Assembly: GCA_030849075.1 (NCBI GenBank)
Contig: JASAOO010003542.1
Location: 46,500 to 110,499 of the forward strand
Length of the DNA stretch: 64,000 nt
DNA from: Zelonia costaricensis
Taxonomy: Eukaryota; Euglenozoa; Kinetoplastea; Trypanosomatida; Trypanosomatidae
Direction: 5' to 3'
Part shown: in pieces, positions 1 through 10,165 of the stretch
Layout of the letters: each line of letters opens with the position of its first letter
Position numbering within the stretch: position 1 is the first letter of the stretch
Position numbers and translations under genes: made by a program
Notes under the pieces: generated by a model
What the model was told of the DNA's origin: nothing
The model's database searches: none
The model's input: only the letters and a program-made list of their open reading frames with translations

Positions 1-2143
1 CGAGGTGCCGCGGCCGGTGCGCGGGGGACGCGTGTGGGGCCACGGTGTGCGCCGCGATGGCGGCCGTGAAGGCGCCGAGGGCCTCCTCGAGCTGTCCCGC
101 GATGGCGAGCAGCACACCGTGGGCGTAGGCAAAGGGTGGGGCGCGCTGCAGCGACGGGTCCAGCCGCAGCGCCGCCGTGAGGCTCTCGAGGGCCGCCGCG
201 TGGGCGCCCGTCGCGTGGTGGATGCGGCCCTCCAGAAAATGCGGCTCCGCGGCCCCGGCCGCCGCCGCAGGGCCCTCGCCGCACGCGACGAGGCAGTCTT
301 GCACGTCGGTGAGCGCCTCCGGGTAGCGGGCCAGCGAGAAGAAGACGAGCGCGCGGTTGTACAGGAAGGCCGGTACGGCGTGCCTCCCGACGGCGCTCAC
401 GGAGGCCGACGCACGCGGGGCAAGCCGTTCGCGGGCGGCGAGGGCGGCCGTGGCGGCCGTCAGAGCCTCCTCGAGCCGCCCCAGGCGCCGGAGCAAGACG
501 GCGTGCAGGTGCTCTACCTCGCCGGCGGAGAGGGCGTGGCGCACGAGGTGCGTTGCCGCGCCGAACTCCACGTGGCCCGCCTCGTGCTTCGCAGGTGACG
601 TCGCGGAGGGCAGCTCAGGCTGCTCCGTCCCGCTCGGGGAGGCGAGCTGGGGCGAGTACACGGGGGAGGCCGACGTCGTCAGGCTGCTGCTCAAGGTGGG
701 TGACGCGGTGCAGACGGGCCGTGTGTGCAGCGTGTGCAGCGCGCCGGCGTTGTCGTGCTGCTCGAGCTGCGCAACGGCAAGCCGGAAGCACGCCAGCTCC
801 TGCATGGCGATGGGGCGGTGCTGCTGCGTGGCGCGGTGGCGGGCCTCCTCGAGGTGGCGCGCGGCGAGATCGCCGTACCCGCAGTCGCTGTACGCGAGCC
901 CAAGGTGCGTCAGCGCCAGCAGCTCCGCGTCAGCGACGCAGGACATCACCGGGTCGGCGCCCTCGTGCGGGCTGCGTGGCAGCCGCGCCACCTCACGGAG
1001 CACCTGCATCACGGCGAGCAGCGCCCGCAGTGCGGCGTGCCGGTCACCCTCCTCGTGGCGTACAAAGCTGAGCAGCAACCCAGCGTGGAGGCGCAGCACC
1101 TTCTCCGCCGTCTGCCGGAGCGACTCGACCTCAAGGGCGGCGGCAGCGCTGGCAAGGTCCTTGCCGCAGAATATGTGCACAAGCCCCATCGCCAGGGCAG
1201 CGCGCGGCGCCGTCTGCCGGCCTGACGGTGTCGGCCGCTGATCCGTCTCCATCGTCGCGGCGGCTTGCAGGTCGTTGAAGGCTTGCGGCCCCATGCCAAG
1301 TTGCAGCTCGATGCAGCCGCGGTAGAAGCGGAGCAGGCTCTCGTCGCGACCGCGCAGCACCGCCTCGTTCATACTCGTGAGCGCGTCGGTGAAGCGGCCG
1401 CTACGCACGAGGGCGAGACTGAGGTGCATCGGGTACTCCATCGGGCGACCATCCGTCTCCGTGGCCTTGGTGAAGAACTCGACGGCGGTGCCGAGCGAGG
1501 TGCCCTCGTAGTAGTGCGCGAGGCCGGCGTCGTGCAGCACCGCGGCCGGGCCGTCCCCACCCGCCTCGATCGACTTGTGCAGCAGCGACTTGGCCTTCTT
1601 GTACTCGCGGCTGAAGAGGCAGCTGCGGCCGTACAGGGCGTACACCTTCGGCCGCGTCGCCTCGTTGACGCGCGTCCACTGCGGCTCCTGCAGGGCCTGC
1701 TGCAGGCACCACTGCGCCATGCTCACGCTGCCCTGCTTCATGTGTACCCTCCCCAGCTCGTAGCACCACATCCCGTTGTCCGGCTCGCAGCGCAGCGCAC
1801 TGCGCAGGTCGGTGACGGCGTCTGTGTAGCGGGCCATGCGGTAGCACACGTTGGCGCGCGTGCCGTAGAGGGAGGCGAGGCGGCGAGCATCGTTGCTGCC
1901 CTTGTCCACCTCGATTGCCAGCGAGATGTCGGCCAGGGCGGCGGAGAGCTGTCCCAGCCGCGCGGCGAGGGAGGAGCGGAGCACGAGTGCGCTGACGTAG
2001 GTCGGGTCCTGCAGCACGGCGGAGTGCAGAAGCTCGGCGGCCTTGTCGGGCGCGAAAGTGCTCTCGCCGAGGCACGTACGAGCAGCCTCCACGAGCGCCT
2101 TGGCGCTGCGCCCCGTCTTGACCGACATGCCGCGCTCCCGCAT
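1..2143 (-). CDS. TPR-repeat protein, C-terminus cut by window edge
   Basis: A long open frame runs leftward from ATG 2143 and stays open to position 2, so at least 714 residues are present and the C-terminus lies outside the window. The protein is almost entirely alpha-helical, with repeated TPR signatures such as the segment around 1640-1780 (PDNGMWCYELGRVHMKQG) and 1440-1560 (DAGLAHYYEGTSLGTAVEFF), and more near the left edge (FLYNRALVFFSLARYPEAL). TPR arrays are protein-protein scaffolds; no catalytic motif is visible, so the partner is unknown. A second in-frame ATG at 2128 (MSVKTG) may be the true start: the first AG after the CT-rich tract at about 2178-2194 falls between the two ATGs. 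It is the last gene in transcription order in this window. Confidence 0.85.
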   Translation of the reverse strand, partial: MRERGMSVKTGRSAKALVEAARTCLGESTFAPDKAAELLHSAVLQDPTYVSALVLRSSLAARLGQLSAALADISLAIEVDKGSNDARRLASLYGTRANVCYRMARYTDAVTDLRSALRCEPDNGMWCYELGRVHMKQGSVSMAQWCLQQALQEPQWTRVNEATRPKVYALYGRSCLFSREYKKAKSLLHKSIEAGGDGPAAVLHDAGLAHYYEGTSLGTAVEFFTKATETDGRPMEYPMHLSLALVRSGRFTDALTSMNEAVLRGRDESLLRFYRGCIELQLGMGPQAFNDLQAAATMETDQRPTPSGRQTAPRAALAMGLVHIFCGKDLASAAAALEVESLRQTAEKVLRLHAGLLLSFVRHEEGDRHAALRALLAVMQVLREVARLPRSPHEGADPVMSCVADAELLALTHLGLAYSDCGYGDLAARHLEEARHRATQQHRPIAMQELACFRLAVAQLEQHDNAGALHTLHTRPVCTASPTLSSSLTTSASPVYSPQLASPSGTEQPELPSATSPAKHEAGHVEFGAATHLVRHALSAGEVEHLHAVLLRRLGRLEEALTAATAALAARERLAPRASASVSAVGRHAVPAFLYNRALVFFSLARYPEALTDVQDCLVACGEGPAAAAGAAEPHFLEGRIHHATGAHAAALESLTAALRLDPSLQRAPPFAYAHGVLLAIAGQLEEALGAFTAAIAAHTVAPHASPAHRPRHL

Positions 2144-3683
2144 GTTTCCCACCGACGTGCGTCCGCGGCCAGGTTGAGAGGAGAAAGAGGGGGGAGTCGT
2201 CGCCGGCCGGCTGGCTGGCTCGAGTCGTGCGACTGTTCCTCAAGACACACCCGACCATTCACATGGAAAACAAAGGCAGTGTGCCGCCGTTTCGGTAGGT
2301 GCATGTGTGTGTGTGTCATAGCCGTGAGGGTCAACGTCGCGAGCAAGAGGTGAAGAGAGGGCATGTCATAGAGGGGGGGGAACCCTGTGCGGCGCCGCCG
2401 CTGGCGAGTGTGCACACTACATCGGCGAACGTGGCCGAGAAAGCCTCTTCTCTGGCAGGGCACCGCGCATGCCTCTTGCCGTTGAAGGCAGGGGATTCCC
2501 GGCACGCGCCCCCTCGATGCGAGAGCAAGAGACACTAAGGACGTGTGTGTGTGTGTGACACGGATAGCGGAGTGGTGCGCATCACAGCGGTAAGGAGCAC
2601 CGCATTTGACCGCCCCCGAAGCGTCACCGCGTCGGGCACAGAACTCTGTCGCTCTGTTTTTTTTTTTTTTTGGTCGCTTGGCGTTGTGGCTATTCGCACA
2701 CTGCGGCACGACAGCAGCAGCTCCGTGGTAAAGCGCCGTAGTCAGGCGTGCTGGTCAGGCCGATCATGTCCGTCTCGGGCACGCCGCGGGCGAGCCGGTT
2801 GGGACGCGGGTGGAGAGAGTGATGGGACACGACAAGCGCTATGCGGAGAGCCAGACCCAGCCACAGGGAGGGGGGGGCGCCAGCTGTGGTTTTGAAAGCA
2901 AGAAGACATCGAGAGACGAGGGCACAACGAGACCAGAAATGCGAGTCTGAGCGAGGGAGCACAACGGGAGGGAGGTGGGGATGGGGAAGGAGGCTCGGGA
3001 CACACACACACAGACGCACAGACAACCATAGACACATGAACACACGCAGACACGGCTGCGGCATCGCAAGAAGGCACCAAAGGAAAACAAAAGGCAAAGA
3101 GCACAATGGGCAATCGAGGAAATGATGGTGCATGGAAGCCCACACACGCGCGTGGTCGAGAGCGTACATGCACGCGCCCCCCTCCCTCCTTCCCCCTCCC
3201 CCTCCTCTCTCTATTCGACAGCGCCGGCGCAGTCACATGTAGCACACGGTCGCTGCGAGGAGGGGGAGGGAGGTGGAAGCGTGATGGAGGGTGGCAACGC
3301 GACGGCGAAGCGGCGGACACGCACGAGATGCCGGGGAGAAGGTGAGGGGGCGTGTGGCGCGCCAGCCAGCCAGCGAGCATGCCGGTGGAGAGTGGTACTG
3401 CTGAGGTACGACGAGGATGGATGGAGGGCGGCGGGACGCGGTCTACCATGGTGAAGCGATTCCTGTTACTCCTCTCCGTGCACCCGCCGTTTGCAGCGTC
3501 GCGGCTGCCACAGCTCACGCGCGGAGTTCGAGGCGACTCTGCCTCGACTCGTCCCCCCCCCGGCCCCCACGCACCTCCACGTGTGGGTGTTGTACAGTGG
3601 ACCACCCTCGAAGCCGGTGCGTGACGACGACACAGGCAGGCACAAGGGGAACCTCGAGCTCAGCAGCCGACGTCACCGCCCAG
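2144..3683. other. Intergenic spacer, no gene seen
   Basis: This 1.5 kb spacer separates the IST1-like gene from the TPR gene. It holds a 15-base T run on the plus strand (2657-2671), short GT/AC stretches near 2545 and 3000, and a purine-rich plus strand. The open frames here translate to low-complexity Pro/Arg/Cys-rich peptides and no family was recognised. Confidence 0.7.
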
Positions 3684-4487
3684 CTACACGCACGTGAGCT
3701 GCATGAGGCGCCGGTCAATGGCGTCAAAGGGCGGCTGCATGGGCGGGATGTACAGCCCGGACGGGGTCCGCACAGAGCCACGCACTTGCTGACTCAGCTC
3801 TGCGCCGGGGCCCGCCGCCTCGATGCCGCCACCGCTAGCCGCCGCCGCCGAGGCCATCATGCCGTTCGGGTCGCGCAGCCGCTCCTCGTCGTAGTTGACG
3901 AGTTGGAACTCCTTGGCAATGCTGCTGAGGTAGGCGATGCACTTGTCGTTAGGCGGCGTGTACATGCCGAGCCGCTCCATCATGCGCTGGTTGACGGAGA
4001 ACTCCGCGTTCGACATCGCCATCTCAACAAACTCGTGCCCGAACTTCGACTCGAAGGCCTTACGCAGCGTGGCCAGCTCGGGCACGGAGTCGCCCACCCG
4101 CGCGCTGGCCCACAGCACGGACGTGATCGCCTCCTTCAGCTCCGGTGGGCAGGCCGAGCTCGGGTCCTTCTTGTTCTTGTCCGTCTTGAGTGGCTTGCTC
4201 TCCACGATGAGCTGCACGCGGTTTGCGAGGAGGTCGAGGAAGAGCGACAGCACCTCGAGGCCCTCAATGTTGACGTCCTCGCGGATGCAGTTCTCGACGC
4301 GGATGCGGGCCGAGTCGTACTTCTCCAGCGCCAGCAGCTCCGCCACGCCGCGCCGCTGCGTCTTGACGCTGTTCAGTAGCTTGTTCCTCTGCATGCCAAG
4401 CCGCGTCGTCGCCATGCGGATGTTCGCGCGCACCTTCGTCGGGTCGAAGCCGCTCGTCGGCTTGACGTTGTTAAGAAATCCCTTCAT
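3684..4487 (-). CDS. IST1: IST1-like regulator of VPS4/ESCRT-III
   Basis: A 267-residue protein beginning MKGFLNNVKPTSGFDPTKVR. The N-terminal two-thirds matches the IST1 family helical domain (ESCRT-III-like fold): a basic first helix region, then a stretch with NKLLNSVKTQRRGVAELLAL and ARIRVENCIREDVNIEGLEVL, which corresponds to the conserved family core. The C-terminal third is Gly/Ala-rich and ends in a Pro-rich segment (GLYIPPMQPPFDAID). By family knowledge, IST1 binds the AAA ATPase VPS4 and CHMP1 and tunes ESCRT-III disassembly in multivesicular-body sorting and cytokinesis. The start is the first ATG in frame; upstream readings would need a non-ATG codon. A classic MIT-interacting C-terminal motif was not clearly seen. 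Confidence 0.88.
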   Translation of the reverse strand: MKGFLNNVKPTSGFDPTKVRANIRMATTRLGMQRNKLLNSVKTQRRGVAELLALEKYDSARIRVENCIREDVNIEGLEVLSLFLDLLANRVQLIVESKPLKTDKNKKDPSSACPPELKEAITSVLWASARVGDSVPELATLRKAFESKFGHEFVEMAMSNAEFSVNQRMMERLGMYTPPNDKCIAYLSSIAKEFQLVNYDEERLRDPNGMMASAAAASGGGIEAAGPGAELSQQVRGSVRTPSGLYIPPMQPPFDAIDRRLMQLTCV

Positions 4488-5216
4488 GACGCCGGTGGGG
4501 GGAGGGGGGCAAAAAGGGCGGAAGAGGGTGGCCTGGAGGCAGCACTGTGAAGCAGCGCGGAGGGTACACGACACCGATGAAGCGCGGGGAGGGGTAGGGG
4601 GGTGGTATTAGTCGGCGATCAGCAGGTGAGACTGTGTTACGTGGGTGGTGCAGGCGTGGGCCGTGGAGGGAGAGGAGGTGGCGGGGGATGGGGGAGGGGG
4701 GAGGCCCTCATTGGCGAGAGCGCAATGGGCGGAGTGCGGAACGTCTCCTGATGTCGTCGCGCACACGCGCACGGCTCCCCGACGGCTGCTCAGCAGCTGA
4801 GAAGCGGGGAAATGGAGACAGAGGGGGTGGGCAACGCAGCGGTGAGGAGAAAGAGGCCCGCACACCGCACCCCTCTCCCCTGCACACGAGCGATGCAGTC
4901 CTGACCACACACACACACACACACAAGGGCGTGTGTCGGCACGGTGAACTTCCGTTTCTTCGGGTTTCTCTGTAACAACGCACGTACCCCACCCTCTCGA
5001 ACAACTACACACAGACAGAGACACACAAACAGACACGCGGGACTCCTCAGACTGCGTACGTTCGAGCGCGCTCGTCACACAGCACGGCAAAGTGTGCACA
5101 ACACGCGCCAACAATCCTGTCTGCGTGAGGAAAGGGAAAACGAAGAGGACCGCCGCGGGCACGTCGCACAACCTACGAGACACAAGCCGAGACGAGCCGT
5201 GGCGAGTTGGGCAGTT
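4488..5216. other. Intergenic spacer with (AC)n
   Basis: A 0.7 kb spacer between RET2 and the IST1-like gene. It contains an AC microsatellite at about 4906-4925 and, near 4590-4610, a G-rich plus strand that is a pyrimidine tract on the transcribed strand, probably serving trans-splicing of the IST1 gene. No gene was seen. Confidence 0.65.
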
Positions 5217-6785
5217 CTAGTCGAAGCGGCCACCACCCCCGCCTCCGCCACCGCCACCGCCGCGGTGGTGGTGGTGGCGCGAGGCGCCGGCCCGCTGCAC
5301 GCCAAGCACCGTCCGCTCCGGCAGGTTGCTCGGCATGTACCGCTGCATCGCCGCCGCCGCCCGCGCGAACTCCTGCTTGACTTGGTTGAACTTGGCGACA
5401 TGCAGGTGGCGGCCGAGGTTGAGGCCGCCGATGCCGACGTCCTCGTACGGGTCCTCGATGCACAGCAGGTAGCTGAAGGTGCCCTGCTTGTGCTGCGGGA
5501 AGTTCCAGTTCATGTCGGCGCGGAGGGAGAGGCGGGGGCGGCTAAGGCTGATGACGTTCTTCTCGTAATCGAAGTAATGGGCGTAGTAGATGAAGAAGCC
5601 GTGCAGCAGCCGGCCCAGCGCCGCGGGGTCGCAGTCGCTGATGGGGGAGTAGTCGGGGTAGCGTGGCATGTGCACCGGGTGGCCCAGCGACCACGGGTCA
5701 ATCCAGCCCACCTGGTGCGTGGCGAAGAGGTAGTGCACGAACATCACCGTCACCGCGTAGGACGTGAGCATCCCCGACGTGCCGAGCCCCACGCCCGAGG
5801 CCTTGCCCCACGCCTTGGCTGCCATGGCCGCGTGGCGGGCAGCCGGTGGGCCGGTGTGCAGGTAGTGGCGCAGCAGGTAGCTGTTCTTGACGCCGTAGGC
5901 CACAAACGAGATGTCCCACTTGTACATGAACACCTCGGGAGTGAAGCGGGGGTCGAGCACGTCGCGGGTGTAGTCCTCCCGCATGCCACGCGTCATGATG
6001 TGGCCGTCCGGGAAGAAGCCAACCGCCTCGATGGCCTGCTCGCGCGTCGTGCACTGCACCGCGCAGCGGCACCCGTACGTCGTCCGCTCGACCCAGATAC
6101 CCTCCACGTTCTCGTGCCCCATCTTCATGGCAATGTACTCGAGGTCCTTCGCGCTCAGCAGGCGGTTGCGAATGTCCAGCAGCGCGGTCCGCGACCGGCG
6201 ATCCTCCTCCTCGGTCAGCACCGTGTATCGGGCCCTGGCCACCTTCTCGTCGTTGACGCTGCGGAGCTTCACGACCGGCGTGCGAGCCTCGGTGAGGTTC
6301 AAGAGGTGGTTGCGCAGGTAGTGCGGCATGTACCGCTTCACCACCGTCCACAGCTTATCCACTCGCTTCGCTTGCACGGCGTGGTCGGGGTACGGGTCGT
6401 CGAAGACGCAGGCGAGGTCGAGGTCGCTGCCCCACTCCATCTGTCCGTGCGTCACCATCGAGCCGCAGCAGTAGACCTTCGCATCCGGCGTCCACTTGTC
6501 GGCGAGGCCCTGCAGCTGCTGCTGGGCCCGAATCGCCGTGCGGAACATCTGCTCCGGCCCCATGCGCTTGTTGTTCTCGTCGAGCAGCGCGCGGCCCCAC
6601 TGGGCGTAGTGGTCCTCGCTCGAGGCCATGTGCGACGCATAGCTCACCCCAGCGGACGGAGACGACGCCATCGCGTCCGCAGCGGCGGCCGCGTCGGGTG
6701 GGGCGGCGGCGGCTGCGGTGGTGGTCCCGCTGCGCAGCCCGCGCGTGACGGCCACATAAAGGCACAGCGGGGTGCGCGCGAGCAT
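5217..6785 (-). CDS. RET2: RNA editing terminal uridylyltransferase 2 (RET2)
   Basis: A 522-residue nucleotidyltransferase of the kinetoplastid TUTase group. The catalytic signature is the CGSM...GSDLDL segment, giving aspartates D121 and D123. The third is D291 in YKWDISF. The spacing from second to third aspartate is 168 residues, which equals the remembered T. brucei RET2 spacing (D97, D99, D267) and reflects the inserted middle domain; this favours RET2 over other TUTases. The nucleotide-base-binding domain follows ([18 protein letters not shown]). RET2 adds uridines at insertion sites on mitochondrial pre-mRNA within the RNA-editing catalytic complex. The N-terminus ([20 protein letters not shown]) resembles a mitochondrial import signal. 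The C-terminus is unusual: a His run followed by about 11 glycines and RFD. Confidence 0.9.
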   Translation of the reverse strand: MLARTPLCLYVAVTRGLRSGTTTAAAAAPPDAAAAADAMASSPSAGVSYASHMASSEDHYAQWGRALLDENNKRMGPEQMFRTAIRAQQQLQGLADKWTPDAKVYCCGSMVTHGQMEWGSDLDLACVFDDPYPDHAVQAKRVDKLWTVVKRYMPHYLRNHLLNLTEARTPVVKLRSVNDEKVARARYTVLTEEEDRRSRTALLDIRNRLLSAKDLEYIAMKMGHENVEGIWVERTTYGCRCAVQCTTREQAIEAVGFFPDGHIMTRGMREDYTRDVLDPRFTPEVFMYKWDISFVAYGVKNSYLLRHYLHTGPPAARHAAMAAKAWGKASGVGLGTSGMLTSYAVTVMFVHYLFATHQVGWIDPWSLGHPVHMPRYPDYSPISDCDPAALGRLLHGFFIYYAHYFDYEKNVISLSRPRLSLRADMNWNFPQHKQGTFSYLLCIEDPYEDVGIGGLNLGRHLHVAKFNQVKQEFARAAAAMQRYMPSNLPERTVLGVQRAGASRHHHHRGGGGGGGGGGGRFD

Positions 6786-7053
6786 CCTTGGGTCGGTGTA
6801 GGCAGAAAGGGGGTTGCGCTTGGAAGTCCGCCGTGGATGAGGCAATGCGACGGCCAGTTGGGTGCACCACGGCAACGCGGCTTGACTCTGCTGTGTGTGT
6901 GTGGTATTCGAAGATTCGGGGGCGGTGGCGAAAGGAAAGGTGGTTGGCATGGGCAGCGTACAAGCGAGAGGAGCGTTGGAGGCGCCGACACGAGTCGAGC
7001 CGGTGCCTTTGGCTTGGCGCGTCTTCGCGGGTGTGTGCGTGTCTGTGCGTGTC

Positions 7054-7096
<43 letters not shown>

Positions 7097-7231
7097 ATGG
7101 ACGTTATTCGAAGCGGTGCATTGAGGTTGAGTGTCCTGCCGCACACCCTCAGTGGAGGGGGGGGGGGGGCTATGCGCCGCATGAGAAGTGCCCTTCCCAT
7201 CCCCACCGCACTCTCCTGCTCTCTCGCCGCG
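6786..7231. other. Intergenic spacer with long (GT)n
   Basis: A 446-base spacer between the ALKBH8-like gene and RET2. It contains the longest GT repeat of the window (7057-7095) and a 13-base G run (7157-7169). The transcribed strand just upstream of RET2 has a short pyrimidine tract and an AAG one base before the ATG. Confidence 0.65.
7057..7095. repeat. (GT)n microsatellite
   Basis: About 39 bases of uninterrupted GT, preceded by imperfect GT-rich sequence from about 7030. Repeats of this kind are common in Leishmania-group spacers. It should be length-polymorphic between strains. Confidence 0.95.
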
Positions 7232-8791
7232 TCACTCCCCGTCACAGAGGGATGGGTAGGGGCACTCTGCCTTGACATGGCGCTGCGTCCGCCCGCGACG
7301 CCACGTCAGGCTCATGCGGTCGCCGCGTGTGAAGGTGGGCAGCAGCTCCGACAGCGTGTCCGTGCGCTTCTCCGCGATGCAGTGCGTCCAGCCATACCGC
7401 GCCTCGCCGGTCATGACCGCGAGGGAGCGGGGGGCGAGGAAGACGCCAACTGGCGCCGCCACCTCCGCCGGTGCGTCCCATCGCGAGAACTCCATCACCG
7501 TGTAGGATCCCAGCGAGACGATGAAGATGGCGTCGTCGAAGGCCTTGTGCGCGTCGACGTGCGTCGCAATCCCGCACGCCCCCATCTCGGTGTAGTCGTA
7601 GTAGTTCACCGTCAGCTGGTCGCACGGGTAGTCGCCCGGCCCGAACGGGAAGTCGCCAGCGATGCACACCCGGTCGTGCCCGGCAGCATCGTCCCGCACG
7701 CCGGGGTCGTTCTGCAAGCGCGCCTGCATCCAGCCGTAGAAGGACGGCCGCTCGTTCACCTCCACCCCCTCGTCCGTCAGCGCATTCACGCCGTAGCGGA
7801 AGCGGCGGTTGAAGTGTGCCACGCGGCGGCGGGAGAGGTACTCGAGCTGAAGCCCCTGACGCCCTGCGTGCAGCTCATTCCAAATCGCCTGCTCTTCCGC
7901 GGCCGACAGGAAGTCGGGCACCAGGAAGAGGCCAGGCACCTCACCCACCGGGCGAGCTGTGCACACGCGCACCGGCTCCGACGACGCGGCGGGCGCGCCT
8001 TGCGTGGAGGAAGTGGAGGGTCGCAGCAGCGACTCGACGCCGACGACAGGGCGCTGGAAGACGTGGTCGACACGCGCGCGCACGACGGCGACATCGCACG
8101 GGACGAGGTACAGGGTGCCGCAGCCCTTGTTGGCGGACGACGACGACGCCGCGGTGGTCGATGCAACAGACGACCCGCCCTTCCACAGAGCGGCTGTCTC
8201 CGGCACCTGCAGGACCACCACTTCCACGGCCGCGTCCTCCGTGCCGGTCTGCGTTGGCTTCTCGCCGCCGCAGTCGCCGACCTCGCTGACGCACGAGGAG
8301 GACGCCCGGCTGGCCTTGGTGAAGCGGGCGAGCTCGCCGGCTGTGATGCTCACCACTGACACACCCGAGGCGGCGTCCGGCAGCCGCAGCGCGGCGTCGC
8401 ACAGCACAAACGGAAGCGTGGAGCTGTACTGCAGGATGCCGCGATGCAGTGGTGGGGCGGGTGTTGGCGTCGTGTCGTCACCAGAGAATCCTGCGGCGAC
8501 AGGTGTGACACACAGCAGCCCGTGCGCCTGCAAGAGGTGCCGCAGGCCGTGCGGTGTGCAGCCGGCCAGGATGCCACCGTTGAGGGCCACGAACCCGGTT
8601 GCCTGCCGGTGCGGGACGAGCACGCGGGCCGCTAGCGCGGTAGGGCACTCGTGGTCGGGGCAGCCGCGTGGCGGGGCCGAGGCGGCGAGCGTGTGGACGA
8701 AGCGCACCAGCCACTTGGTGCACGCGAGCCGCGACTTTTTCAGCTGCCGCGGTGGCTGCACGAGCGGTGGCAGCGGCAGGCGGTCGGACAT
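7232..8791 (-). CDS. ALKBH8: ALKBH8-like 2-oxoglutarate/Fe(II) tRNA dioxygenase
   Basis: A 519-residue protein. The C-terminal half is an AlkB dioxygenase: VPGLFLVPDFLSAAEEQAIW opens the domain, then LTVNYYDYTEMGACGIATHV leads into the iron ligands HVD at about residue 410. The distal histidine lies in YGWTHCI at about 469, and the 2-oxoglutarate-binding arginines lie in RMSLTWRR at about 493. The segment SLGSYTVMEF followed by APRSLAVMTGEARYGWTH matches human ALKBH8 closely. The N-terminus has a degenerate RRM-like stretch (VALNGGILAGCTPHGLRHLL), also as in ALKBH8, but the methyltransferase domain of animal ALKBH8 is absent. By family knowledge the enzyme would hydroxylate the wobble-uridine side chain (mcm5U) in tRNA. 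An upstream ATG at 8821 is disfavoured because the first AG after the CT tract lies between the two ATGs. Confidence 0.88.
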   Translation of the reverse strand: MSDRLPLPPLVQPPRQLKKSRLACTKWLVRFVHTLAASAPPRGCPDHECPTALAARVLVPHRQATGFVALNGGILAGCTPHGLRHLLQAHGLLCVTPVAAGFSGDDTTPTPAPPLHRGILQYSSTLPFVLCDAALRLPDAASGVSVVSITAGELARFTKASRASSSCVSEVGDCGGEKPTQTGTEDAAVEVVVLQVPETAALWKGGSSVASTTAASSSSANKGCGTLYLVPCDVAVVRARVDHVFQRPVVGVESLLRPSTSSTQGAPAASSEPVRVCTARPVGEVPGLFLVPDFLSAAEEQAIWNELHAGRQGLQLEYLSRRRVAHFNRRFRYGVNALTDEGVEVNERPSFYGWMQARLQNDPGVRDDAAGHDRVCIAGDFPFGPGDYPCDQLTVNYYDYTEMGACGIATHVDAHKAFDDAIFIVSLGSYTVMEFSRWDAPAEVAAPVGVFLAPRSLAVMTGEARYGWTHCIAEKRTDTLSELLPTFTRGDRMSLTWRRGRTQRHVKAECPYPSLCDGE

Positions 8792-9235
8792 GGTCCGCTG
8801 CGCGAGTGGGGTACCCGTCATGGAGGGGGAGGAGGAGGGAGGGGGGGAGGAGGAGGGAGGGGGGGGAGGAGGGGAGGGCAAGTTGGAGGGGAGGACACGG
8901 CACCATAGCGAGGCACGCGACTAGGCCCGCATGCAGGAGCAGAGGGGGTGCGCGGCCTGTCACATGACTGTGCCCTGGCGGGGGAGGGGGGGGGCGTGCG
9001 TGGTGCGCCAGCCACGATCGAGCATCGGAGGAGCGCCACGCTGCGCCGTCCCTCCACGTAAGTGTGTGTGCCTGACACACATGAGGGCCCCGTAACATCG
9101 TCTGTCTCGCGTTGCCTTTCCTGCGCTGACGCGGTGCACAAAAGCACCAACTCGCGAAGAACAGCAAGAGACAAGCGCAAACGCTAGAGGCAGCTGTAAA
9201 GATGGAGGCACAAACCCACGTGGCAGCCATGCCGC
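8792..9235. other. Intergenic spacer with long CT tract
   Basis: A 444-base spacer between the small zinc protein gene and the ALKBH8-like gene. On the transcribed strand it ends in a 60-base polypyrimidine tract (annotated separately). No gene was seen. Confidence 0.65.
8798..8882 (-). promoter_or_regulatory. Predicted polypyrimidine tract and trans-splice acceptor, ALKBH8 gene
   Basis: Plus-strand 8822-8882 is nearly all G with scattered A, so the transcript carries about 60 bases of C/U. The first AG downstream is the CAG ending at 8798, which would leave a six-base leader before ATG 8791. This is the clearest tract-plus-AG arrangement in the window and it sets the predicted start codon. 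Confidence 0.6.
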
Positions 9236-9529
9236 CTACTGCCGCCGCTTCCTCTGGCACTCAGCGCAGAGGCAGATCTCGCAGTACCCGCAGTACCACG
9301 GTCGCACCTGCAGTATTGCGTCTGCCTGACGGATGAGCGGCTTGTGGCACACGTGGCACAGCGCCATGCCCTCGGCCATGACGGTGGGGATGCGCTTGGC
9401 CACCTCGTACAGGTTTGCGGCGAAGCGGCCCTGGCGCTTGCAGTAGGGGCACTTCATCGGGACGCTGGCGGCCTGCTGCGCCTCCTTATAGTAGTCCCGC
9501 ATGACCTGGTGACTGCCTAGGCGGTCCAT
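9236..9529 (-). CDS. Small zinc-binding protein of unknown function
   Basis: A 97-residue protein beginning MDRLGSHQVMRDYYKEAQ. It carries three cysteine pairs or clusters: CPYC near residue 27, CHVC near 58, and a dense C-terminal cluster YCGYCEICLCAEC, followed by a basic end (QRKRRQ). The arrangement is that of a compact double zinc ribbon or treble-clef protein. No named family was recognised. The size, regular Cys spacing and clean ATG support a real gene. Many such small Zn proteins bind RNA or ribosomal assemblies, but nothing here proves that. Confidence 0.75.
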   Translation of the reverse strand: MDRLGSHQVMRDYYKEAQQAASVPMKCPYCKRQGRFAANLYEVAKRIPTVMAEGMALCHVCHKPLIRQADAILQVRPWYCGYCEICLCAECQRKRRQ

Positions 9530-10165
9530 CTCTGCTTGCCCTCTTCGCGGTGAGGCGACGCGGAGGAGCTAGACGAGCGAAACAGGGTTGAGAGGGGACG
9601 AGGAAGCAGAGCAACCCCTCCCACCGAATGTGTTGTGCAGCAGCAGCCCTGTGAGCTGCGCGGGGACGCGACACCAGGCAGTGGGGGCTCGCGGCACGCA
9701 GAGAACAAGAGATGGACAGTGCGCACGGAGGTGATGACATGTTCAAGAGAGGGACGCGGCACACCGCAAGTCCGGTGCGATGTCGCGGCGGGCGCGCCGT
9801 CTCGGCTTCCACGTGGCACCTGCCTCGCCCCCCGTCCACCGTCCATCCCCCCCCCCCGCGGCCTCGTCGCCGTTCTGGCGCAAATAGGGAAGCCTGTGCG
9901 AGCCAGCAAGGAGATCAATGGCGCCGCGTGTGTGGGTGTGCCATCAGAAGCCAGCACCCGTCTCTGTTTTCCGTTCACGCGCACACAACAGAAAACTGCG
10001 CTGAGCACTTCACATGTCCGACGCCCGCATTCTCCGCGAGTTGACACGTGTGTGGTTGTGCTTCTCTGCGTGCGTGTGTGTGTGTGTGTTTGTATGTGTC
10101 CTGTTGTCGCTGATTTAAGTTCGCTTCATCCAGTTTATCGTCGCCACGCAGACGTGCGACACGGC
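9530..10165. other. Intergenic spacer
   Basis: A 636-base spacer with a C run on the plus strand (about 9848-9859) and GT-rich sequence at 10070-10100. Nothing else was recognised. Confidence 0.6.

Noticed and set aside
4944..7124. 726-codon plus-strand open frame antisense to RET2
   Set aside because: Long antisense frames are expected opposite GC-rich genes; the product is low-complexity and the minus strand holds a recognised family.
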